Assembly: GCF_022952855.1 (NCBI RefSeq)
Contig: NZ_JALJDX010000216.1
Coordinates: 81,278-145,277 of the forward strand
DNA length: 64,000 nt
Direction: 5' to 3'
Origin: Pseudomonas sp. RGM2987
GTDB lineage: Bacteria > Pseudomonadota > Gammaproteobacteria > Pseudomonadales > Pseudomonadaceae
Position numbers and translations under genes: made by a program. This document shows positions 16,768 to 24,055 of this stretch, in pieces (within the stretch, counting starts at the first letter, position 1; the number at the start of each line of letters is the position of its first letter). A model generated the notes under the pieces. It did not search any database and was not told where the DNA came from. It saw nothing but the letters and a program-made list of their open reading frames with translations.

Positions 16768-17607
16768 TCAAGCATTCAACCAAAGTGGGTCACGCTGCAG
16801 CACCGGCAAGGTGGCACGCGGATGGTCCAGGCTGGGCAGTGCGGCCAGCAGGCCACGGGTGTAGGGGTGAGCAGCCTGGTCCAGGTCGGCGGCGGCAATC
16901 GACTCGACCACGCGGCCGGCGTACATCACCAGCACGCGGTCGCAGAAATGCCGCACCAGGTTCAGGTCATGGCTAATGAAAATCAGCCCCAGGTCACGCT
17001 CGCTGACCAGCTCCTCCAACACGTTGAGCACCTGCCGGCGCACCGACACGTCCAACGCCGAAGTCGGTTCGTCGGCAATGATCACCTGGGGATCGGTGAT
17101 CACCATCATCGCGATCATGATCCGCTGGCCCATGCCGCCCGAGACTTCGTGCGGGTACAAGTCATAGACCCGCTGCGGGTCGCGGATATGAACCTTGGCG
17201 AGCATGTCCAGGGCCCGTTCGCGGGCTTCGCGACGCGGCACCTTGTGATGGGCCAGGTACGCCTCGGCAATCTGCTCGCCGACCCGCACCACCGGGTTCA
17301 GCGAGTATTTGGGGTCCTGCATGATCATCGACATGCGTGCGCCACGGATCGCCTGGATCTGCTTCTCGCTGGCGGCCAACAGGTCGATGTCGGCAAAGCG
17401 CAGGGTCTTGGCGGTGACTCGTGCCGTTGGCGGGTGCAGGCGTAGCAGGCTGCGGCCGACGGTGGATTTGCCGGAGCCGGACTCACCGACGATGGCGAGT
17501 TTTTCCCGGCCCAGGGTGAACGACACATCTCGCACTGCCAGGGACGTTTTGCCGGCGTTGCGAAACTCCACGCACAGGTCCTGTACCGCCAGTTTTATCT
17601 CAGTCAT
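16768..17607 (-). CDS. ABC importer ATPase, DppD/OppD type
   Basis: 279 residues. Walker A GESGSGKS (~40-47), Q-loop MIMQDPKYSLNP, a variant signature VSGGMGQRIMIAMM, Walker B VIIADEPTSALD and H-loop ISHDLNLVRHF. It ends shortly after the YTRGLLAALPSL block without the long cysteine-containing extension of OppD/DppD, so it is probably without the iron-sulfur site known in that extension. Pairs with the ATPase downstream and the two permeases upstream. Confidence 0.93.
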   Translation of the reverse strand: MTEIKLAVQDLCVEFRNAGKTSLAVRDVSFTLGREKLAIVGESGSGKSTVGRSLLRLHPPTARVTAKTLRFADIDLLAASEKQIQAIRGARMSMIMQDPKYSLNPVVRVGEQIAEAYLAHHKVPRREARERALDMLAKVHIRDPQRVYDLYPHEVSGGMGQRIMIAMMVITDPQVIIADEPTSALDVSVRRQVLNVLEELVSERDLGLIFISHDLNLVRHFCDRVLVMYAGRVVESIAAADLDQAAHPYTRGLLAALPSLDHPRATLPVLQRDPLWLNA

Positions 17608-17618
17608 GGGGTTGCTCC

Positions 17619-18527
17619 TCAGGATTGGCTGCGCGGATCGAGGACGTCACGCAAGCCGTCGCCCAGCAGGTTGAAGGCCAGGCTGACCAGCATGATCGCC
17701 ACGCCTGGCGCGGCCACCAGCCACCAGCTTTCAAGCATGTAGCGCCGTCCGGTGGAAATCATCGCGCCCCACTCCGGCAGCGGTGCCTGGGCACCGAGGC
17801 CGAGAAAGCCCAGGGCGGCGGCGGTGAGGATGATGCTCGCCATGTTCATGGTCAGGCGGATGATCACCGACGACAGGCACATCGGGATGATATGGCGCAG
17901 GATGATGCGGGTGCTCGATGCGCCCTGGAGCTGCACCGCCACCACGAAATCGGCGTTGCGCAACGGCAGGGTTTCGGCCCGCGCCAGACGGGCAATCGGC
18001 GGCCAGGCGGTCAGTGCGATGGCGATCACCGCGTGCTCCAGGCCCGGGCCGAGGGCCGCGATGAAGGCCAGCGCCAGGACCAGGCTGGGGAACGAGATGA
18101 AGATGTCGGTGATGCGCATGAACAGGTTGTCGACCCAACCGCCGAAGTAACCGGAAACGGTCCCGACCAGCAGGCCGATGGGGCCGACGATAACGGTCAC
18201 CAGCAAGACGATGTACAAGGTGATGCGCGAGCCGTAGACCAGCCGGGCGAAGACATCCCGACCGTACTCATCGGTGCCGAACCAATGCACGCTGCTGGGT
18301 GCCTGCAAGGCCCCGGCGAGGTTCTGCAACAGCGGGTCGTGACCGGCAATCCACGGTGCGATGGCGGCCACCAGGATCAAGGTCGAAACGACAATCAGAC
18401 CGACGAAGGTCATCGGGTTGCGCAGCAGAAATCGCAGCAGGCGCAAGGTGCTGGCGGCCAGTGCCGCGACGCTTGAAGCGGGCAGCGCGGTATCGCCGGC
18501 TGCGCTGGAAGCAAGGGGCAGGTTCAT
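17619..18527 (-). CDS. ABC importer permease, DppC type
   Basis: 302 residues from ATG 18527 (MNLPLASS); the start overlaps the stop of the upstream permease as ATGA. An N-terminal cytoplasmic tail, TM1 (~37-58, TFVGLIVVSTLILVAAIAPW), the HWFGTDEYGRDVFARLVYGSR block diagnostic of DppC/OppC permeases, then five further helices and the EAA-type coupling loop (GASSTRIILRHIIPM). The longer frame extending upstream is a shadow of the DppB-type gene. Confidence 0.93.
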   Translation of the reverse strand: MNLPLASSAAGDTALPASSVAALAASTLRLLRFLLRNPMTFVGLIVVSTLILVAAIAPWIAGHDPLLQNLAGALQAPSSVHWFGTDEYGRDVFARLVYGSRITLYIVLLVTVIVGPIGLLVGTVSGYFGGWVDNLFMRITDIFISFPSLVLALAFIAALGPGLEHAVIAIALTAWPPIARLARAETLPLRNADFVVAVQLQGASSTRIILRHIIPMCLSSVIIRLTMNMASIILTAAALGFLGLGAQAPLPEWGAMISTGRRYMLESWWLVAAPGVAIMLVSLAFNLLGDGLRDVLDPRSQS

Positions 18528-19570
18528 GTGCGAGTCCTCGGGTCGAAGATCTTGTACAGCGCATCGCTGATCAGGTTCAGCGTCACGAAGATGAGGCCGA
18601 TCAACAGCACGCAGGCCATCACCGCGTTCATGTCGCCCAGCAGCAGGCTGCTGGTCAGGTATTGGCCGAAGCCCGGCCAGGCGAACACGGTTTCGATCAG
18701 CACCGCGCCTTCCAGCAGGCCGCCGTAGGCCAGCGCGACGATGGTCAGCAGTTGCACGCGGATGTTGCCGAAGGCATGCCCCCAGACGATCCGCCGTTGG
18801 GACAGCCCCTTGACCCGGGCGGTGATGATGTATTCCTGGGACAACTGCTCGAGCATGAAACTGCGGGTCATGCGACTGATGTAGGCCACCGAGTTGAAGC
18901 TCAGGATCACCGCCGGCAACAGGATGTGCCGCAGCGCACTGCGAAAGGCCTCCCACTCGCCGGACCAGGCGGTGTCGATCAACAGCAGACCGGTATGCCT
19001 GGGGATCAGCCCGTCGTAGGCCAGGCCGATCCGCCCGACGCCACCGGCCCAACCCAGCCAGGCGTAGAACACCAGGAAGGCCATCATGCCGATCCAGAAA
19101 ATCGGCGTGGAGTAACCGAACAAGGTGATCAGGCGGGCAACGTGGTCACCGGCACGGCCCTTATGCGTCGCGGCGTAGACGCCCAGTGGCAAGCCCGCCA
19201 GCACACCGAACAGGATCGCGAGGGTTGCCAGTTCGAGGGTGGCCGGGAACACCCGGGCGATGTCGGTGATGACCGGGTTGCCGGTCAACAAGGCCATGCC
19301 GAAATCCCCCTGGAGCAGGTCGCCAAGGTAGATCGCGAACTGGCTCCACAGCGGTTTGTCCAGGCCCAGTTCCTGGTACACCTGGGCGTAGGCCGAGGCA
19401 TCGGCGTCGGGGCCGACGATCGCCAGCACCGGGTCCAGGGGCATCACCCTGCCAATGAAAAAGGTCAGCAGCAGCAACCCCAGCAGCGTGACCGCCACCG
19501 AGCCGCTGCGCCGGGTCGCCGAAGCGGCCCGGGTGGTCCAGATTGAAAAGGATGCAGTCGACATATTCAT
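18524..19570 (-). CDS. ABC importer permease, DppB type
   Basis: 348 residues. TM1 (~26-44, VTLLGLLLLTFFIGRVMPLDP), the DPxxAIxG and LGLDKPLWxQFxxYL blocks of DppB/OppB, and the coupling loop RVKGLSQRRIVWGHAFGN. It forms the membrane channel with the DppC-type partner, with which it is translationally coupled. 28 bases after the binding-protein gene. Confidence 0.93.
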   Translation of the reverse strand: MNMSTASFSIWTTRAASATRRSGSVAVTLLGLLLLTFFIGRVMPLDPVLAIVGPDADASAYAQVYQELGLDKPLWSQFAIYLGDLLQGDFGMALLTGNPVITDIARVFPATLELATLAILFGVLAGLPLGVYAATHKGRAGDHVARLITLFGYSTPIFWIGMMAFLVFYAWLGWAGGVGRIGLAYDGLIPRHTGLLLIDTAWSGEWEAFRSALRHILLPAVILSFNSVAYISRMTRSFMLEQLSQEYIITARVKGLSQRRIVWGHAFGNIRVQLLTIVALAYGGLLEGAVLIETVFAWPGFGQYLTSSLLLGDMNAVMACVLLIGLIFVTLNLISDALYKIFDPRTRT

Positions 19571-19598
19571 TCCTGCCTTGGCCTTTTTGGCCGTCGAT

Positions 19599-21221
19599 TC
19601 AGCGCTGCTTGTAGACGTCCCGAAGACGCGTGGTGGCGGCGGTGTGGCCGATGTAGTTGCGCACGTCCGCGTGGGTCACCACTTCATCCACCATCTGTGA
19701 GACCGGCATGATGGCCCCGGCTTGCTGGTCGTACCGGGTCTGGATCTGCCCGTAGAGTTCACGCTGGCGCTCGGGGTCGCGCTCGCGTTCGGCCTGCTCG
19801 ATCAACTGATTGAGCTGCGGGTCGAAGAACGACGTGCGCCAGCCCTGAAAGTTGCTCAGCTTGGCCTCGGTGCGGTTGTCCGGGTTGTACACCAGGGCGC
19901 GCAGGCTGGAATGGGGATGACGCTCTGCCCCGCCACCGCCGCGCCCGACGAGGATGTCGAATTGGCGGTCGCGCATCGCTCCATAGATTTGGTTGCCAGT
20001 ACCGGTGATGATCGTCGCCTGGATACCGGCCTGGGCCAGCGTCGCTTGCAGGCTGGTGGCGATGTTGATGAAGGGCGGGTCGGTGAGCGAGCGGATGCTG
20101 ACCTTGAAACCTTGCGCATGCCCGGCCGCTGCCAGCAGGCGCTTGGCCTCGGCCACGTCCAGGCGATAACCGGGGTCTGGCAGGCGTGCCGGCAGCCCCA
20201 GTTGCAACGGTCGTTGATTGAGCACGCCGTAATGCGGCATCACCACTTCGTTGATGCCTTGGTAATCGATCAACAGGCGGATGGCCTGGCGCACCCGGAC
20301 GTCCTGGAACAGCGGCTGCTGCATGCTCATCGCCACGTAGTACAGGGTGCCGCGGGCGATGCTCTGGATGCGCACCGCATCGACCTTGCCCAGCGCCTTG
20401 ATGTCGGTGGCCGCCATGCCGCGGGCAACGTCCAGGTCACCACGCTCGACCATCAGGCGCAGCGCCTGGGACTCGGTCATGTTGCGCATGATCACCCGGC
20501 GCAACTTCGCCGCACCGCGCCAGTAGTCGTCGTTGCGACTCATCAGGATCACGTCGTTGGCACGCCAGATGTCGAGCCTGAACGCACCGGACCCGGCCGC
20601 ATGAGTCGCCAGCCACGCCGCCCCCTGATCGTCACCGACCTGATGCTGCAACGCGACGCTGCGGTCGATGATGAACGCGCTGGGGGACGTCGCCAGGGTG
20701 TTGAGCACCAGCATCGGATCGGTGCTGCGGGGCAATTCCATGACAAAGGTGTGCGGCCCTTCGGCGCGCATCAGCCGGGCGACGTTGTCGGCACTGAAGC
20801 CGTAGGCTTTCCAGGTGGACGCCAGGGCGCGGTTGAGGGTGACCACGCGCTGCAACGACCAGGCGACGTCCTGGGCGGTGAGCGGCGCACCGGAGTGGAA
20901 ACGCACGTCATCGCGCAACTGGAAGGTCAGGCGCAGGCGGTCGGGGCTGATGTCCCAGCTTTTCGCCAGGGCCGGGACCAGCGTGTCCGGCTGCGCCGCG
21001 TCCTGCTCCAGGAGCATGTCATAGACGTTGGCGTTGACTTCGGCGACTTCCAGCCCCGTCGCGGCGGCAGGGTCCAGGGACAGCAGATTGATCATGCTCA
21101 TGCCCACCACCAGTTGGTCGGGGGGCGTTTCGCCTTGAGCCAGGCTGACGGGCACCGGCATCGTGCACAGGGCCGCGGTGACACACAGCAGCCGTATCAG
21201 GCGCTTGGGCCAGAGATTCAT
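19599..21221 (-). CDS. ABC solute-binding protein, family 5 (peptide/opine/nickel type)
   Basis: 540 residues with a cleavable signal peptide (~1-29, ending SLAQG) and a good AAGGAC ribosome-binding site. Family-5 landmarks: LSLDPAAATGLEVAEVNANVYDMLLEQD near the N-terminus, LAKSWDISPDRLRLTFQLRDDVRFHSGAPLTAQDV, and the second-lobe PDPGYRLDVAEAKRLLAAAG. Such proteins bind di- and oligopeptides, opines, nickel chelates or sugars. In this operon, with a porin and a sugar-acid dehydratase, a glycoside or sugar-acid ligand is likely. It follows the dehydratase by 71 bases that include an inverted repeat. Confidence 0.92.
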   Translation of the reverse strand: MNLWPKRLIRLLCVTAALCTMPVPVSLAQGETPPDQLVVGMSMINLLSLDPAAATGLEVAEVNANVYDMLLEQDAAQPDTLVPALAKSWDISPDRLRLTFQLRDDVRFHSGAPLTAQDVAWSLQRVVTLNRALASTWKAYGFSADNVARLMRAEGPHTFVMELPRSTDPMLVLNTLATSPSAFIIDRSVALQHQVGDDQGAAWLATHAAGSGAFRLDIWRANDVILMSRNDDYWRGAAKLRRVIMRNMTESQALRLMVERGDLDVARGMAATDIKALGKVDAVRIQSIARGTLYYVAMSMQQPLFQDVRVRQAIRLLIDYQGINEVVMPHYGVLNQRPLQLGLPARLPDPGYRLDVAEAKRLLAAAGHAQGFKVSIRSLTDPPFINIATSLQATLAQAGIQATIITGTGNQIYGAMRDRQFDILVGRGGGGAERHPHSSLRALVYNPDNRTEAKLSNFQGWRTSFFDPQLNQLIEQAERERDPERQRELYGQIQTRYDQQAGAIMPVSQMVDEVVTHADVRNYIGHTAATTRLRDVYKQR

Positions 21222-21255
21222 GGTTCAGTCCTTTCTTATATTTATAAAGACTTGT

Positions 21256-21282
21256 CGTCCGGGCCACTATCGACCCCGGACG
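21256..21282 (-). terminator. Intra-operon hairpin between dehydratase and binding-protein genes
   Basis: CGTCCGGG (21256-21263) and CCCGGACG (21275-21282) form a perfect eight-base stem with an 11-base loop. No U-run follows in the direction of transcription, so it may stabilise or process the downstream mRNA rather than terminate. Confidence 0.4.
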
Positions 21283-21292
21283 GGGCGCAGGC

Positions 21293-22447
21293 TCAATGTC
21301 GGGACACGGTGTTCGCCTCGATGTACGCGAAGTTGATGTCCTCGCCCAAACCGGGGCGATCCGAGAGGTGCACAAAACCGTCGGCGTCCATGGGGTCGAC
21401 AAGGCTGTTGAGGTGCGCCGGCACTTCTTCGTAGTCGAGGAACGGGTGCAGCAGGCCGCGCTCGTACCAGCGGCAATTGCTGATCGCACCGACCACCGCC
21501 AGGTTCGCCGCGCCGTTGCCGTGCACCTCGCAGTCCATGCCGAACGACTCGGCTAGATGTGCCACCTTCAGGCACGGGCCGATGCCACCGACCCCGGCCA
21601 CGCCGGCGCGCAATATGTCACAAGATTTCTGGGTCACCCAGCTGGCGCGGCTGTGGAACTTGCCGGCGATACTCTCCGGGCCCAGCACCGGTATGTCCAG
21701 GTTGGCCGCCAGCCACGCGTAGGATTCCGCCGAGTCTTCCATCATCGGTTCTTCGAACCAGGCGAAATTCAATTCCTGCAGCGCCTTGCCGATGGTCAGC
21801 GCGTCCATGCGGCTGTACCAGTGATAACCGTCGAGCATCAGCGCGATATCCGGCCCCACCGCCTCACGCACGGCGGCGCAGGCCTGGATGTCCATCCGGG
21901 GGTTCGGCGCGAAGGAAATCGGCGGCATCCAGGTGTGCAGTTTGATCGCCTTGTAGCCGCGCTGGACCAGCTTCTCCGCGAACTGGCCGTACTCATCCGG
22001 TGTGGACAACCCGCCCGGCAGATCGTCGCCGCACATGGTCGAACCGTAGGCCGGGACCTTGTCGCGGTAACCGCCAATCAACTTGTGCACCGGCAGCTTG
22101 AGCTTGCGCCCGGCCAGGTCCCACAGAGCTTGCTCCACCAGCGCCAACGCCCGATCAGTGAACTGCCCGGCACTGCCACGCTGCCAGTGCGCCAGGTCCT
22201 GCCAGATGCTCTCCCGATCCATTGGATCGCGCCCGATCAGCACCTTGCGCACGAAGGATTCGATGATGTGTGGGCGGATCAATTCAGGCGGTCCGAAGGC
22301 ATACCCCTCGCTGCCATCGTCGCAACCGATGCGCAACAGCGCCATCTTGATCATGACCTCATCGCCGGGGTGGGCATGACCGGCGCTGTCCTGGGCGCGG
22401 CGCGAAGGGGTGGAAAAGATGTCGACGTGAACGCCTGTGATTCTCAT
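21293..22447 (-). CDS. Enolase-superfamily (mandelate racemase/muconate lactonizing) acid-sugar dehydratase-like enzyme
   Basis: 384 residues. The N-terminal capping domain is followed by a TIM barrel with KAIKLHTW (KxH at the second-strand position), metal ligands D (LMLDGYHWY), E (WFEEPM) and E (GPESI), then a D/H dyad (CDILRAG and CEVHGNG). That set fits the mandelate-racemase subgroup, whose members abstract the proton next to a carboxylate, mostly dehydrating aldonic and aldaric acids. The exact substrate is open. It is first in the operon upstream of the ABC importer genes, so its product or a relative is probably what is imported. No Shine-Dalgarno sequence precedes this ATG on the coding strand (CTCCCCTCCT is there instead), which is unusual. 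Confidence 0.88.
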   Translation of the reverse strand: MRITGVHVDIFSTPSRRAQDSAGHAHPGDEVMIKMALLRIGCDDGSEGYAFGPPELIRPHIIESFVRKVLIGRDPMDRESIWQDLAHWQRGSAGQFTDRALALVEQALWDLAGRKLKLPVHKLIGGYRDKVPAYGSTMCGDDLPGGLSTPDEYGQFAEKLVQRGYKAIKLHTWMPPISFAPNPRMDIQACAAVREAVGPDIALMLDGYHWYSRMDALTIGKALQELNFAWFEEPMMEDSAESYAWLAANLDIPVLGPESIAGKFHSRASWVTQKSCDILRAGVAGVGGIGPCLKVAHLAESFGMDCEVHGNGAANLAVVGAISNCRWYERGLLHPFLDYEEVPAHLNSLVDPMDADGFVHLSDRPGLGEDINFAYIEANTVSRH

Positions 22448-22466
22448 AGGAGGGGAGCACCGTATC

Positions 22467-22474
22467 TTGTTATT
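22467..22474 (-). promoter_or_regulatory. Candidate Hfq/Crc-binding motif in dehydratase leader
   Basis: Minus strand AATAACAA, an AAnAAnAA motif about 20 bases before the start codon of the dehydratase. Confidence 0.3.
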
Positions 22475-22479
22475 AAAAT

Positions 22480-22497
22480 TTGTATGTCGTCATACAA
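22480..22497. promoter_or_regulatory. Palindromic operator, likely for a FadR/FCD-type GntR regulator
   Basis: TTGTATG-TCGT-CATACAA is a perfect inverted repeat with a four-base centre. It lies 33 bases upstream of the dehydratase start, in the 376-base region between two divergent catabolic transcripts. Size and symmetry fit FCD-type GntR operators. The 12-mer ATGTCGTCATAC recurs at 22603. Confidence 0.6.
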
Positions 22498-22602
22498 CAT
22501 GCGCCGATTATTCTGACGTTTCCGCCAGACTGTCAACGGAAAATTCAATAAATAATCAGAAATACAGGAGCCATCCCCAAAACACTGACATAACCACTAA
22601 AA

Positions 22603-22616
22603 ATGTCGTCATACCA
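22603..22616. promoter_or_regulatory. Second copy of the GTCGTCATAC operator core
   Basis: ATGTCGTCATACCA shares 12 identical bases with the palindrome at 22480-22497, 119 bases away. It is nearer the TRAP binding-protein gene, so one regulator may cover both promoters. Confidence 0.5.
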
Positions 22617-22797
22617 CAACGCGTCACTCTGGATGACTTCGCACAGGGCAACGAAGCGCAGCAATCTGCTGATCAGGCCCAGCCTGTAGGCGATAACAGC
22701 CTGTCTGAACGGGGATGGGAAACGCACCGTCGTCAGCGCAAACGGCAGTTCTCTCCTAGACTTGCAGCTGTCTCGCCGGTGAAACACCCGCACGCCT

Positions 22798-22805
22798 AAC
22801 AAGAA
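22798..22805 (+). promoter_or_regulatory. Candidate Hfq/Crc-binding motif in TRAP-protein leader
   Basis: AACAAGAA immediately upstream of the AAAGGGA ribosome-binding site of the DctP gene, an AAnAAnAA motif in the usual position for translational repression. Confidence 0.4.
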
Positions 22806-22823
22806 CGCAAAGGGAACCTCGCA

Positions 22824-23819
22824 ATGCTTAAACGTCTGTGCAAAACGTTCATTTGTCTGCTGGCCTTGAGTGCACTGGGCACTGCCCTGGCGGAGGAGCC
22901 GATCGTCATCAAGTTCTCCCATGTGGTCGGTGAGCAGACGCCCAAGGGCCAGGGCGCGTTGATGTTCAAGAAGCTGGTGGAAGAACGACTGCCGGGACGG
23001 GTGAAGGTCGAGGTGTATCCGAATTCGACCCTGTATGGCGACGACAAGGAAATGGAGGCATTGCTGCTGGGGGACGTGCAGATCATCGCGCGGTCGCTGG
23101 CCAAGTTCGAGCAGTACACCAAGACGGTCCAGTTGTTCGACCTGCCGTTCCTGTTCGATGACATCGGCGCAGTGGACCGTTTCCAGCAGGGTCCCGAAGG
23201 TCAGAAACTGCTCAAGTCCATGGAGAGCAAGAACATCACCGGCCTGGCCTATTGGCACAACGGCATGAAGCAGCTGTCGGCCAACCGGCCTCTGCGCAAG
23301 CCCGAGGACGCCCGCGGCTTGAACTTTCGGATTCAGACGTCTGCAGTGCTGGAGGAACAGTTCAACGCAGTGGGGGCCAAGGCGCAGCCGATGATTTTTT
23401 CGGTGGTGTACCAGGCCCTGCGTACCGGCGTGGTCAACGGTACGGAGAATCCTTACTCGAACTTCTACGACCAGAAGCTCAATGAAGTGCAGAAATACGT
23501 CACCGAGACCAACCACGGCATCCTTGACTACATGCTGATCACCACCTCGGACTTCTGGAACGGCCTGCCACCGGATATCCGGACCGAGCTGGAAAAAATC
23601 GTCGTCGAGGCCACGGCCCATGCGAACAACGAAGCGCTGCGCCTGAACCAGAAGGACCGGCAACTGGTGCTGGATGCCAAAAGCACCGAAATCATTGAAC
23701 TCACGCCTGAAGAACGCAACGCCTGGCGCGACCAGATGAAGCCGGTGTGGGCGAAGTTTGAACAGGTGATCGGGCCGGAGCTGATCAAGGCTGCGCAAGC
23801 GTCCAACACGGGCCAATGA
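22824..23819 (+). CDS. TRAP transporter solute-binding protein, DctP family
   Basis: 331 residues with a signal peptide (~1-23, ending GTALA). Landmarks are IKFSHVVGEQTPKGQGALMFKKLVEER, VEVYPNSTLYGDDKEMEALLLGDVQI, the carboxylate-binding Arg region GLNFRIQTS, and YQALRTGVVNGTENPYSNFYDQKL. DctP proteins bind dicarboxylates, uronates and other organic acids by salt bridge to a conserved Arg. No DctQ or DctM membrane genes are adjacent: the next gene is a phosphatase beyond a REPIN. It must therefore use a membrane pair encoded elsewhere or serve as a sensor or scavenger. It is divergent from the dehydratase/ABC operon and shares its putative operators. Confidence 0.92.
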   Translation: MLKRLCKTFICLLALSALGTALAEEPIVIKFSHVVGEQTPKGQGALMFKKLVEERLPGRVKVEVYPNSTLYGDDKEMEALLLGDVQIIARSLAKFEQYTKTVQLFDLPFLFDDIGAVDRFQQGPEGQKLLKSMESKNITGLAYWHNGMKQLSANRPLRKPEDARGLNFRIQTSAVLEEQFNAVGAKAQPMIFSVVYQALRTGVVNGTENPYSNFYDQKLNEVQKYVTETNHGILDYMLITTSDFWNGLPPDIRTELEKIVVEATAHANNEALRLNQKDRQLVLDAKSTEIIELTPEERNAWRDQMKPVWAKFEQVIGPELIKAAQASNTGQ

Positions 23820-23846
23820 TGATATCAACTACCTGAACTCAACCCC

Positions 23847-23969
23847 GTGGCGAGGGAGCTTGCTCCCGCTGGGCTGCGCAGCAGCCCCAATGGCTGACCT
23901 GACGCAACGTAGTGTCAGGTTCTTCCCAGGGGCGCTTCGCACCCCAGCGGGAGCAAGCTCCCTCGCCAC
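23847..23969. repeat. REPIN (GAGGGAGCTTGCTCCC class)
   Basis: Left GTGGCGAGGGAGCTTGCTCC, right inverted copy ending CTCGCCAC, with GGGCTGCGCAGCAGCCC between. Confidence 0.9.
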
Positions 23970-24055
23970 AAAAAGCGCAACACCTTGCCTGACCCAGACG
24001 CCAGGCACATTGCGCTATGATCCCCGCCTCATCCCGAACAGAGCTTTACCCGCAA

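Noticed and set aside
19722..21434. 570-residue plus-strand frame over the binding-protein gene
   Set aside because: Antisense shadow of the signal-peptide-bearing family-5 binding protein.
22545..23828. 427-residue minus-strand frame over the TRAP gene
   Set aside because: Antisense of a clear DctP protein.
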